From Streptomyces avicenniae (GTDB lineage Bacteria; Actinomycetota; Actinomycetes; Streptomycetales; Streptomycetaceae): a stretch of DNA of 64,000 bases. This document shows, piece by piece, positions 43,660 to 51,464 of the stretch (the stretch's first letter is position 1; each line of letters begins with the position of its first letter). The DNA lies in contig NZ_JOEK01000015.1 in the NCBI RefSeq assembly GCF_000719135.1, forward strand, positions 62,001-126,000, read 5' to 3'. The position numbers were made by a program, and so were the translations under genes. The notes beneath the pieces were generated by a model, which had not been told where the DNA came from, did no database searches, and saw only the letters and a list, made by a program, of their open reading frames with translations.

Positions 43660-44390
43660 CCGTGCGCACTGTGCGGTATCAGCGCATCGCCGACGACCTG
43701 CGTCAGCAGATCGCCGACGGGCTCCTCTCCCCGGGGGACCGGCTTCCCTCGGAACAGCGGCTCGCCACGCAGTACGGCGTGGGCCTTCCCACTGTGCGGC
43801 AGGCCATCGCTCTCCTTGAGGGGGAAGGGCTGGTGGACAAGCGGCATGGCAGAGGCACGTTCATCCGCGTCCCGCGCTGTCGCGTCCAGTACCGCGACGA
43901 CCGTCACGCATGGGGCGCCTGGGAGCCCACTCCCGAGCACGTCACCCTACGCACGGTCCGCACGCTGGAGGCAGACCGTCGCACAGCCGCGTTCATGGCT
44001 GTTCCGATCGCCGCACCGCTTGTCGAACACCGCTACGCCACGAGCCTCCCGGGTAACGCGCCGCACATCGTCGTGCACGCCTACGTGCTGCCGGAACTTC
44101 TCGAAGGATGGCGACCCGACAGCACCCCTGATCCCTGGGCCGACGGCATCCGTCGGCAGCTGATCGCTCAGGGAGTCGAACTGGACCGGATCAGCGAACG
44201 CGTCACCGCTCGCCCGCCGAGCGCGGCGGAAGCCCAGACGATGGACATCGGGGGTGGTGTGGCTCTGCTGGAGATCACCCGCACGACCACGGACACCACC
44301 GGCCGGGTCGTCACGGCCGCCCTGCTCCTTCTGACGGGTGACCGCACAGAAGCCGTCTACACCCGGAGCACCTGCCGACCGAAGAGCTGA
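43656..44390 (+). CDS. GntR-family regulator 3 (HutC/UTRA)
   Basis: A 244-residue GntR protein close in layout to regulator 1: HTH (IADDLRQQIADGLLSPGDRL, GLPTVRQAIALLEGEGLVD, KRHGRGTFIRVPR) and UTRA domain (AAPLVEHRYATSLPGNAPH). The shared KRHGxGTF(I/V)RVPR suggests a paralogue of regulator 1 that could bind similar operators. Last of the overlapping chain that begins at 43261; a hairpin follows. Confidence 0.9.
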   Translation: MTVRTVRYQRIADDLRQQIADGLLSPGDRLPSEQRLATQYGVGLPTVRQAIALLEGEGLVDKRHGRGTFIRVPRCRVQYRDDRHAWGAWEPTPEHVTLRTVRTLEADRRTAAFMAVPIAAPLVEHRYATSLPGNAPHIVVHAYVLPELLEGWRPDSTPDPWADGIRRQLIAQGVELDRISERVTARPPSAAEAQTMDIGGGVALLEITRTTTDTTGRVVTAALLLLTGDRTEAVYTRSTCRPKS

Positions 44391-44425
44391 AACACGCATC
44401 GGCTGTCCCACCTGTCCCGCTGTCC

Positions 44426-44456
44426 GGCCCCCGGCACCTCGCCCGTACCGGGGGCC
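44426..44456 (+). terminator. Hairpin after GntR3
   Basis: GGCCCCCGG (44426-44434) and CCGGGGGCC (44448-44456) form a 9-bp GC stem with a 13-nt loop, 35 bp past the GntR3 stop. Confidence 0.55.
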
Positions 44457-44510
44457 GACGGCGTTCATACCCCTGTCGCCCAACAAGCGGCTCTACAAGG
44501 AAGTTGCAGT

Positions 44511-45170
44511 ATGCGGTTCCCCGATGATCCCGAGACCGTCACGACCTGGGGCTCTCGACACATCCCCGTCCCCTACGCCACGCGCTGGACCGGGGAACGA
44601 GTCATCGATCAGGAGGTGACGATTCGTCCGGACGGCACGGGCGTCCGTGTCCTCGGTGAGACGGCTGCCGCATGCGACCAGTACGGCGTGCTCTGGGGGC
44701 AGGTGCGGGAGCTTCGCGGCAAGGGACGCCCCGACTTCAGCTCGCTCCATCCCACTCGGCAACGGCGGGCACTCGCCGAACGCCTCTGCCAGGTCTGCGA
44801 CGGACCGGCCAGCCACACCCGCGACGGCTGGCTCTTCCTGCTGAACGCGGGCGAGGTACAGGACTCCTGTGACCTCGAAGGCGTCAAGAACACCAGCCCT
44901 CCAGTCTGCCTTCGGTGCGCCCATCTGGCCACCCGCTTCTGTCCCCACCTCGGCAACCCGATGGGCGTCCGGGTCCGGCGCCCGAGGATCTGGGGAGTCT
45001 TCGGCACTGTCTACACGGTGACTCCGGCAGGCCACCTTGAGCCTCACCACGACGAGTACATGCCCTACGGCCATCCGGCGACCGGCTGGTTCATCGCCTC
45101 TCAGCTCGTGGTCGAACTGAGGCGCTGCACGGTTGTTGACCTCGTGGCCGAGTCCGTCGTCCCGGGGTGA
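44511..45170 (+). CDS. Cys-rich unknown protein, element right end
   Basis: A 219-residue soluble protein with two probable zinc clusters: LCQVCDGPASH near residue 90 and VCLRCAHLATRFCPHL near residue 140. The rest (VTTWGSRHIPVPYATRWTGE, GVFGTVYTVTPAGHL) resembles phage and AICE proteins of unknown role. ATG 44511 with AAGGAAG 8 nt upstream; it has its own leader after the GntR3 hairpin. Confidence 0.75.
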   Translation: MRFPDDPETVTTWGSRHIPVPYATRWTGERVIDQEVTIRPDGTGVRVLGETAAACDQYGVLWGQVRELRGKGRPDFSSLHPTRQRRALAERLCQVCDGPASHTRDGWLFLLNAGEVQDSCDLEGVKNTSPPVCLRCAHLATRFCPHLGNPMGVRVRRPRIWGVFGTVYTVTPAGHLEPHHDEYMPYGHPATGWFIASQLVVELRRCTVVDLVAESVVPG

Positions 45171-45218
45171 GCGGTGGCCCCGTCCGGAGACTGAGACGAC
45201 CTGTCGGTGAGGCCGTCT

Positions 45219-45237
45219 CCGTCTCACTTTCCGTCTC
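45219..45237. repeat. 19-bp repeat near attR (copy at 31303)
   Basis: Second identical copy of CCGTCTCACTTTCCGTCTC, preceded by further GTCTC words (GGCCGTCTCCGTCTC) and by CTGAGAC on the other strand at 45191. Candidate integrase arm site. Confidence 0.7.
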
Positions 45238-45343
45238 GTTCGCCGCCGTACGCCCGGGTCCGCCGACGGGACCCGGCGTGCGTCACCTGGGGTCGCGGAC
45301 GCCCTCGGACGCCGCTGGACGCCCCCTCGCTCGGCCTGACAGA

Positions 45344-45387
45344 CCTGCAAAGCGAGTTACACGAGTTCGATTCTCGTCACGGCCTCT
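45344..45387. repeat. attR core (44-bp direct repeat)
   Basis: Identical to the 3' part of tRNA-Cys at 31186-31229; lacks the acceptor 5' strand and D arm and so is not a second tRNA gene. Confidence 0.97.
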
Positions 45388-45896
45388 CACAACTGCTGCT
45401 GCTCGACCCCGGGCGGCAGGAGGCACGGCGTCATGAAGATCAGCAGGAGATGCGACGTGCCGTTGTCCTCGACCGTGATGGAGTAGTGCTCCTCCGGGTG
45501 TTCGGTGTCCACGGCGTTCGCCGGGCTGACGGCGGGATCGGACCGGTAGCCCAGGATGTCGAGACCGCGGGCCTCCAGATCGTCCCGTACGGCGCGCACC
45601 GCTTCCGCGCGCCGTTCCGGCGGGACGTCGGCGAGGACGGAGTAGCGGTAGAAGAAGCGTCCGTCGTCCGCCTGCTCACCGTTCCTGCCCGTGCAGTCCG
45701 AGAGGCGGTCGCTGACGGAGGCGGGATCGATACGCGCCCCCGCCGTACGGGCGACGGATTCGAGGGAACTCACGCTCCACGCCCTGGCCTCCGTCTCGCT
45801 CATCCGGGGAAGCGGGTCATTGATCCCCTCGTCGCCGCATGCGGTCACCAAGCCTCCCAGAAGTAGCACGCTCATGGCTCGCAGACGGCGGCTCAC
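45387..45896 (-). CDS. Small lipoprotein coupled to DUF1023 hydrolase
   Basis: A 169-residue secreted lipoprotein: signal peptide with lipobox GLVTAC (Cys at residue 20), then a mature domain of unknown family (SDLSDCTGRNGEQ-like region, RFFYRYSVLADVPPERRAEA, YSITVEDNGTSHLLLIFMTP). GTG 45896 overlaps the DUF1023 stop as GTGA. Its own TGA begins on the last base of attR, so the element sits exactly at the gene's end without damaging it. No close function can be assigned. Confidence 0.85.
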   Translation of the reverse strand: MSRRLRAMSVLLLGGLVTACGDEGINDPLPRMSETEARAWSVSSLESVARTAGARIDPASVSDRLSDCTGRNGEQADDGRFFYRYSVLADVPPERRAEAVRAVRDDLEARGLDILGYRSDPAVSPANAVDTEHPEEHYSITVEDNGTSHLLLIFMTPCLLPPGVEQQQL

Positions 45897-47488
45897 CGGC
45901 TCGACCCTCCGCTCAGGGGGCGCTCACCGGCGATGATGCGCCCGATGTTCTCCAGGGACTGACTGCCGGGCCGCCAGTAGTCGGAGTGGCCCCCCGGCTC
46001 CACCGGCATGCGCCTGGCGCCGAAATCGCTGTCCTGCGGCGCCGTTCCGAGCGTCAGTCCTGACAGCTGCTCGGCGACGAAATCCCCCGGGGCCACGCCG
46101 ACCCAGACATGGTCCGGGTCCACTCGCAGGTCTTCCGCCCTGTCCACGCCCATGCCGGGGCTGCCGACCACGACGATGTCGTCCGCCTGCAGTCCCCGAC
46201 CGCCGGAGTCGGCCACTCCGACGAGCGTCGAGCCGTAGCTGTGCCCCACGACGGTCAGGTGGCCGTCAGGGCGCTCGCTGGCGGCGCGCAGTCCCGCGGT
46301 GAAGTCACGGAGATCTCCCGCACCCGCCTCGGCCCGGTCGCGTAGTCCAGGACTGACGGAGATCGTCTCCGGAGTGTCGTACCCGACCCAGGTGACCACC
46401 GCGACGTCCCCTCGGCGTCGCTCCGAGGCCGCCTCCTGCATGTCGGCGCCCCTGTCGAGCTGCCCCGGCAGGTTCCCGACGTGGTTGCCCGTACCGGGAA
46501 CCATGACGGCGGTGTGGTCCGCCGTGTCGGGATCGCCCTGTGCCACGACGGCGCGGCCGTCTCCCTCTGGGTCGAAGCCCAGAAGGTGGAGCCGTTCGCT
46601 CCTCGGCGCGCCCGCGCCGTCGTCCAAAGCGGCCTGCAGCCGGAGTAAATTCGCATAAAGCCGCTGGTCGTGGATGCCGAGCGAACTTTCGTTCATACGG
46701 AATTCGTCCAGTTGCGCGGTCAGCGCGGTGCGGTTGGCACGGTCGCGGATGTCCGCGGGAAGTCCGTCCAGAGCGCCGAGTTCAGCCGGGTAGGAGGCCA
46801 ACAGCAATTCCTGGTCGGCGCCGTTGACATGGGACCACCACGCGGCGACCTCCTCGGGCGACGCGTCGTCGGCGGGGATCTCGGATCCGCCGACTCCTAT
46901 CCCTATGGCGTCGGTGATCCACTCCGTCGCGTCCTGGACGCTCTGGGCGCCGTACTCCTTGTCCAGCGTGAACCAGTCGAGTTCGCGTAACGCCCGCCAC
47001 GCCTCGCCGCTGGCCTCAAGGGCGTCTTCGATGGCTCCGTGGATGCGCTGCCTGAGAGCCGCGACCTCCTCCGCGTCGCGCAGGGCCATGTCCTCCTCCG
47101 GCAGGTTCCGGTAGGCCGGTGACGAGGCCCGCGGCTCGACGCCCCCCGACGCGGTGACGCGGTGCCCGGCCTCCTCCGCCTCCGCCACGGCGGCCCGCAG
47201 GCGCTCCTGGGCCGCCTGCATCCCCAGGCGGGCGTGGGCCATGGCACCGGCGAGCAGCAGCGTGTTCCGGTTGGCCGTCAGCAGCATGCTCTGCGTCACC
47301 CGCATGGCCTCGAATCCGCTGCGCGCCGCCTCCCCTTCCCAGCCCGCCTGCCGAAGCGGCGCGGAGACCCTGCTGGCCGAGGTCTCGTGCGCGGTGAGGC
47401 ACGCGTCCGCCAGACGTCGCCACGACGTCACGGCGCGGGCGATCGCGGAGAAGTCCTGGTCGTACAGCTCGCGGAAGTACGCGGGCAT
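45893..47488 (-). CDS. DUF1023 alpha/beta hydrolase with WXG-like N-terminus
   Basis: A 531-residue protein. Residues ~1-170 are helical and WXG100-like (GWEGEAARSGFEAMRV); the C-terminal ~250 residues are a DUF1023 alpha/beta hydrolase with nucleophile elbow VVGHSYGSTL, oxyanion region VMVPGTGNHV and a terminal His in EPGGHSDYW. Such proteins are predicted substrates of type VII-like export in Streptomyces. Two TTA codons (46648-46646, 46990-46988) mark bldA-dependent translation. ATG 47488 overlaps an out-of-frame TGA (TGATG). Confidence 0.9.
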   Translation of the reverse strand: MPAYFRELYDQDFSAIARAVTSWRRLADACLTAHETSASRVSAPLRQAGWEGEAARSGFEAMRVTQSMLLTANRNTLLLAGAMAHARLGMQAAQERLRAAVAEAEEAGHRVTASGGVEPRASSPAYRNLPEEDMALRDAEEVAALRQRIHGAIEDALEASGEAWRALRELDWFTLDKEYGAQSVQDATEWITDAIGIGVGGSEIPADDASPEEVAAWWSHVNGADQELLLASYPAELGALDGLPADIRDRANRTALTAQLDEFRMNESSLGIHDQRLYANLLRLQAALDDGAGAPRSERLHLLGFDPEGDGRAVVAQGDPDTADHTAVMVPGTGNHVGNLPGQLDRGADMQEAASERRRGDVAVVTWVGYDTPETISVSPGLRDRAEAGAGDLRDFTAGLRAASERPDGHLTVVGHSYGSTLVGVADSGGRGLQADDIVVVGSPGMGVDRAEDLRVDPDHVWVGVAPGDFVAEQLSGLTLGTAPQDSDFGARRMPVEPGGHSDYWRPGSQSLENIGRIIAGERPLSGGSSR

Positions 47489-47897
47489 CAGACGGTCCCC
47501 CAGCCCGGAACCTCTCCCGGATCTCCTGGTCCAGGAGGGACGAGCCGTCGGCGGTCATCCTGAGCCCGGCGGCGTGGTCGAGGAGGCGGACCGCCAAGTC
47601 GGCGAGCGCCTCCCCCCAGCCCTCGCCGCTCGGCCCCAACTGTTCGCCCACGGACCAGGCGCGCAGCGAGGCGGCGGCTGCCGCGATGTCCTCGACGGCC
47701 TCGCTCAGCACCGGCCGTAACTCCGCCTCCGCCTCGGCGGACGCCGCCGCCGAGGCGTGTAACTCCCCGGGTGGAAAATTCACATCCAGCTGTGCATTCG
47801 CCGTGCTGACGTGATCATTCACGTTCGGCGTTCCGGAATTCGCACTCGCGGCACGCGAGGCCGCCTGCATTTCCGCCCATTCCTCGTCCCACCCCAA
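47016..47897 (-). CDS. WXG-like partner protein, probable 2-nt slip at 3' end
   Basis: The open frame starts MGWDEEWAEMQAASRAASAN and gives a plausible helical protein for ~127 residues (ELRPVLSEAVEDIAAAAAS, GWGEALADLAVRLLDHAAGL). It then runs 473 nt into the DUF1023 gene in a wrong frame as a Gly/Arg-rich shadow. Removing one AG from GAGAGG near 47510 would restore ...IREVPGWGTV and stop at TGA 47490-47488, in a TGATG overlap with the hydrolase. So the real product is probably ~130 residues; a slip, a sequence error or phase variation explains the frame. One TTA codon at 47720-47718. Confidence 0.6.
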   Translation of the reverse strand: MGWDEEWAEMQAASRAASANSGTPNVNDHVSTANAQLDVNFPPGELHASAAASAEAEAELRPVLSEAVEDIAAAAASLRAWSVGEQLGPSGEGWGEALADLAVRLLDHAAGLRMTADGSSLLDQEIRERFRAGGPSDARVLPRAVRPGLLRDRPRRDVVATSGGRVPHRARDLGQQGLRAASAGGLGRGGGAQRIRGHAGDAEHAADGQPEHAAARRCHGPRPPGDAGGPGAPAGRRGGGGGGRAPRHRVGGRRAAGLVTGLPEPAGGGHGPARRGGGRGSQAAHPRSHRRRP

Positions 47898-47971
47898 CGC
47901 ACTGCCCCCTCAGTCAATCGCGCCCGAGCAATATACGGCTGCGCGTGGGCCGTGTCAGCAGGACTAGGGAA

Positions 47972-48000
47972 TTCCCGCCCACGGGAGTGAGGGGCGGGAA
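47972..48000 (-). terminator. Hairpin after the HxlR gene
   Basis: TTCCCGCCC (47972-47980) and GGGCGGGAA (47992-48000) form a 9-bp stem with an 11-nt loop, 33 bp past the HxlR stop. Confidence 0.5.
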
Positions 48001-48032
48001 CAGTGGGGCGCGTGGGCGCGTGACGGGCGGGT

Positions 48033-48704
48033 TCAGTTGCGCACGGCAGTGGCCGTCGTCGCGTGCTTGCGCAGTGACTCGGCGAGGGGGCCCTCCCCCG
48101 TGACGGTCAGGGTGCCCGCGGTGAGTGCGTCGGTGGCGGTCAGGGTGCCGTCGGCCAGGGACAGGCAGGTCGCCGTGTCGAGGGTGAGGGAGGCGTCGGA
48201 GCCGGTGGGGGAGGGGCCACGGCCGCAGACCGGGGTGCCGGGGGGCGCGTCGCCGAGCCGCAGGTGGAACGTGCCGTCCGGCAGCGTGACGTCCATCACG
48301 CCCCGCTCGTCGCCCGCCAGCGGGGCGAGCCGCGCGAGCAGCGGCAGCGCGAACCAGTGCGCGCGCACCGCGTCCGTCGGCGCCGACGCGCCGAGCGACG
48401 GGCCGCCCCACACGGCGAGGGCGCCGAGGACCGGGAGCAACGCGCCGCCGCGCTCGGTCAGTTCGTACGCCGAGCCGGTCCCGGGCGGCGGCAGCCTGCG
48501 GCGGCTCACCACGCCGTCACGCTCCAGGTCCCGCAGCCGCGACGCCAGCACGTCCGTGCTGATGCCGGGCAGGTCGGTGAACAGGTCGGTGTACCGCAGC
48601 GGCCCGGCCAGCAACTCCCGCACGATCAGCAGCGACCACCGGTCACCGACCGTGTCGAGGGTCCGGGCGATCGCGCAGTACTGGTCATAGCTTCGGCGTG
48701 GCAT
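48033..48704 (-). CDS. HxlR-family regulator with SCP2-like C-terminal domain
   Basis: A 223-residue regulator, twice the usual HxlR length. Residues ~1-105 are the HxlR winged helix (YCAIARTLDTVGDRWSLLIV, LASRLRDLERDGVVSRRRL). The C-terminal ~80 residues resemble an SCP2/sterol-carrier-like pocket (LTLDTATCLSLADGTLTA), likely the ligand sensor. Divergent from the aminotransferase at 48790, with inverted repeats between. Confidence 0.88.
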   Translation of the reverse strand: MPRRSYDQYCAIARTLDTVGDRWSLLIVRELLAGPLRYTDLFTDLPGISTDVLASRLRDLERDGVVSRRRLPPPGTGSAYELTERGGALLPVLGALAVWGGPSLGASAPTDAVRAHWFALPLLARLAPLAGDERGVMDVTLPDGTFHLRLGDAPPGTPVCGRGPSPTGSDASLTLDTATCLSLADGTLTATDALTAGTLTVTGEGPLAESLRKHATTATAVRN

Positions 48705-48731
48705 GCGGCCAAGTCTAAGGAGATCTCGTTG

Positions 48732-48764
48732 GACTTTCCAAGTCGTTACTTGGTAGAACCAAGT
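48732..48764. promoter_or_regulatory. Probable HxlR operator
   Basis: Two inverted repeats in tandem: GACTT-TCC-AAGTC (48732-48744) and ACTTGG-TAGAA-CCAAGT (48748-48764), all built on ACTT/AAGT half-sites, in the 85-bp gap between the HxlR and aminotransferase genes. Confidence 0.65.
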
Positions 48765-48789
48765 GACACGCGCACTGGGAGGTCGCCCC

Positions 48790-50004
48790 ATGGAGTTCCG
48801 GCAGTCGAGCAAGCTCGCCGAGGTCTGCTACGAGATCCGCGGACCGGTGATCGAGCACGCCAACGCGCTGGAGGAGGCCGGGCACAGCGTCCTGCGCCTC
48901 AACACGGGCAATCCCGCGCTCTTCGGCTTCGAGGCGCCGGAGGAGATCCTCCAGGACATGATCAGGATGCTGCCCCAGGCGCACGGCTACACCGACTCGC
49001 GCGGCATCCTCCCGGCCCGGCGCGCCGTCGCCCAGCACTACCAGGAACGCGGCCTCACCGACGCCGACGTGGACGACGTGTTCCTCGGCAACGGCGTCTC
49101 GGAGCTGGTCTCCATGGCGGTGCAGGCCCTGGTCGAGGACGGCGACGAGATCCTGATCCCGTCCCCCGACTTCCCGCTGTGGACCGCCGTCACCACCCTG
49201 GCGGGCGGCAAGGCCGTGCACTACGTGTGCGACGAGTCCGCCGACTGGTACCCGGACCTCGACGACATGGCCGCGAAGATCACCGACCGCACCCGCGCCG
49301 TCGTCATCATCAGCCCCAACAACCCCACGGGCGCCGTCTATCCGCGCGAGATCCTGGAGGGCATCCTCGACCTCGCGCGCCGCCACCACCTGATGGTCTT
49401 CTCCGACGAGATCTACGACAAGATCCTCTACGACGACGCCGAGCACCTCAGCCCCGCCGTCCTCGCCCCCGACCTGGTCTGCCTGACCTTCAGCGGCCTG
49501 TCGAAGGCGTACCGCGTCGCCGGGTTCCGCTCCGGCTGGGTCGTCGTCTCGGGGCCGCGCCAGCACGCGAAGAGCTACCTGGAGGGCCTGACGATGCTGG
49601 CCTCCATGCGGCTGTGCGCCAACGCGCCCGCGCAGTACGCCATCCAGGCCGCGCTCGGCGGGCGGCAGAGCATAAAGGATCTCGTCCTGCCAGGCGGCAG
49701 GCTGCACGAGCAGCGCGACATCGCCTGGCGCACGCTCAACGACATCCCGGGCATCTCCTGCGTCAAACCGCGCGGCGCGCTGTACGCGTTCCCCCGCATC
49801 GACCTGTCGGTGCACGGCATCCACGACGACGAGCGCTTCGTCCTCGACCTCCTGCTGCGCGAGAAGATCCAGGTCGTCCAGGGCACGGGCTTCAACTGGC
49901 CGCGCCCCGACCACTTCCGCATCCTCACGCTGCCGCGCGCCGACGACCTCGAATCGGCGATCAGCCGCATCGGACGGTTCCTCAGCGGCTACCGGCAGTC
50001 GTAA
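48790..50004 (+). CDS. PLP-dependent aminotransferase (AlaA-like)
   Basis: A 404-residue class I/II aminotransferase. The N-terminal FRQSSKLAEVCYEIRGPVIEH matches the alanine aminotransferase AlaA group; VIISPNNPTGAVYP, MVFSDEIYDKILYD and FSGLSKAYRVAGFRSGW give the PLP site with Lys at about residue 240, and FRILTLPR holds the carboxylate-binding Arg. It likely interconverts alanine and pyruvate. ATG 48790 with GGGAGG 7 nt upstream. Probably controlled by the divergent HxlR protein. Confidence 0.92.
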   Translation: MEFRQSSKLAEVCYEIRGPVIEHANALEEAGHSVLRLNTGNPALFGFEAPEEILQDMIRMLPQAHGYTDSRGILPARRAVAQHYQERGLTDADVDDVFLGNGVSELVSMAVQALVEDGDEILIPSPDFPLWTAVTTLAGGKAVHYVCDESADWYPDLDDMAAKITDRTRAVVIISPNNPTGAVYPREILEGILDLARRHHLMVFSDEIYDKILYDDAEHLSPAVLAPDLVCLTFSGLSKAYRVAGFRSGWVVVSGPRQHAKSYLEGLTMLASMRLCANAPAQYAIQAALGGRQSIKDLVLPGGRLHEQRDIAWRTLNDIPGISCVKPRGALYAFPRIDLSVHGIHDDERFVLDLLLREKIQVVQGTGFNWPRPDHFRILTLPRADDLESAISRIGRFLSGYRQS

Positions 50005-50099
50005 CAACTCACCGATCCCGCCGCACACTTTTACGAACCCCCGCTCCTCGGGTAACACATCAGCGTCTCAACTGCTTCGTCTCGACGAGGAGATGGCTG

Positions 50100-51464
50100 A
50101 TGGGAAAGCTCACCGGACGTGCCCGCGCACTGGCGGGGACCGTGGCCCTGGGCGCGGCGCTGACCGCCTGCGGCGGCGGATCGGACGAGGAAGGCGACGG
50201 GGGCGCGCGGCTGACGATCTCGGCCAACGCGGTCGCCGGGGGCAAGAACACCGAGGAGGCCGCGTGGATCGAGGAGTGGGTGATCCCGGCCTTCGAGGAG
50301 GCGCAGGCCGCCGCGGGAACCCCCGTGGACGTCTCCTTCGAGCCGAGCGGCGTGGACGACGAGCAGTACAAGACCCGCCTCGCCCTCGACCTCCAGGCGG
50401 GCTCAGGCCCTGACATCATGACGCTCGACGGCATCTGGGTCGGCGAGTTCGCCCAGGCCGGGTACGTCGAGCCGCTGCCCGCCGCGACCCAGGAGTGGGA
50501 CGGCTGGGCGCAGATCCCCGAGGCCGTGCAGCAGCTCGCGACGTACGAGGGCGAGCGTTACGGCATCCCCTGGGGCACGGACGGTCGCGTCCTGTTCTAC
50601 AACCGCACGCTCTTCGCCGAGGCCGGGCTCCCCGCCGACTGGCAGCCCACGAGCTGGGACGACATCCTGACCGCCGCCGAAGCGCTCGCCGGGCTGGACG
50701 ACGTGATCCCCGTCCAGCTCAACGCGGGCACCGCCATGGGCGAGGCCACCAGCATGCAGGGCCTCCTGCCGCTGCTGGCCGGGACGGGCGAGGAGATCCA
50801 CGACGGCTCGGCCTGGACCGGCGCGAGCGACGGGCTGGTCGAGGCGCTGGAGCTGTACGAGGACGTGTACGGCGGCGGGCTCGGCGACCCCGTGCTCCAG
50901 CAGGAGGCGCAGGGCCGCGACCGGTCGTTCGCCCGGTTCGCGGAGGGCGGCGTCGGCATCCTGGTCGAGGGCGACTACTTCTGGCGCAGTGTCCTGAACC
51001 CGGAGGGCGGCACCGCCCCGATGGCCGACCGCGACGAGGCCGTGGGCTGGGCGCGCATCCCCGCCGTACGGCCGGGGGCGGGCGTCGGCGGGCAGGACTT
51101 CGTCAGCATGTCGGGCGGCAGCGTCCGCGTCGTCAACCCGGCGGGGGACAACGCGGAACTCGCCTACGAACTGATGGAGTTCATGAACTCCGCCGAGGCG
51201 ATCACCGCCGCCGTGGGCGACAACGCCCGCATCACGGCGCGCGACGACGTCAACGCGACGGTCCTCGCGGGCGATCCGCTGCTCTCCTACATCGCCGACG
51301 AGGTGCTGCCGCTGACCACGTTCCGGCCGCCGCTCGCCGCGTACCCACAGGTCTCCGTGCTGCTCCAGGAGGCCACCGCCGCCGTCGCGGCCGGGGACGA
51401 CACCCCACGCGAGGCCGCCGACGCGTACGCGGAAGGGCTCGCGGAGGTCACCGGTGGCGACTGA
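50100..51464 (+). CDS. Carbohydrate ABC transporter substrate-binding lipoprotein
   Basis: A 454-residue extracellular solute-binding protein, family 1 (CUT1). Lipobox ALTAC near residue 23, then LTISANAVAGGKNTEEAAW, GSGPDIMTLDGIWVGEFAQ and GIPWGTDGRVLFYNRTLF, the usual sugar-binder pattern. ATG 50100 (GAGGAG upstream); the ATG at 50093 is in another frame. First of a four-gene operon. Substrate not readable; likely an oligosaccharide. Confidence 0.92.
   Translation: MGKLTGRARALAGTVALGAALTACGGGSDEEGDGGARLTISANAVAGGKNTEEAAWIEEWVIPAFEEAQAAAGTPVDVSFEPSGVDDEQYKTRLALDLQAGSGPDIMTLDGIWVGEFAQAGYVEPLPAATQEWDGWAQIPEAVQQLATYEGERYGIPWGTDGRVLFYNRTLFAEAGLPADWQPTSWDDILTAAEALAGLDDVIPVQLNAGTAMGEATSMQGLLPLLAGTGEEIHDGSAWTGASDGLVEALELYEDVYGGGLGDPVLQQEAQGRDRSFARFAEGGVGILVEGDYFWRSVLNPEGGTAPMADRDEAVGWARIPAVRPGAGVGGQDFVSMSGGSVRVVNPAGDNAELAYELMEFMNSAEAITAAVGDNARITARDDVNATVLAGDPLLSYIADEVLPLTTFRPPLAAYPQVSVLLQEATAAVAAGDDTPREAADAYAEGLAEVTGGD

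Larger units (their letters stand above)
31186..45387. mobile_element. Integrative and conjugative element (AICE type) in tRNA-Cys
   Basis: Direct repeats of 44 bp (31186-31229 and 45344-45387) define an insertion of 14,158 bp. It carries integrase, excisionase, a RepA-like ATPase, primase-polymerase, a TraB-like FtsK translocase, small spread-type membrane proteins and GntR regulators, the module set of replicating actinomycete AICEs such as pSAM2. All core functions read leftward; the accessory and control arm reads mostly rightward. Gene starts, repeats and att sites are all intact, so the element may be active. Confidence 0.95.

Noticed and set aside
41363..45170. A defence (restriction, abortive infection, CBASS-like) cassette in the element's right arm
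   Set aside because: No nuclease, methylase, cyclase or toxin motif is visible; the genes are GntR regulators, a glycosyltransferase and small unknowns.
45344..45387. A second tRNA-Cys gene
   Set aside because: Only the 3' part from the anticodon arm is present; the acceptor 5' strand and D arm are missing, so it is the attR copy.
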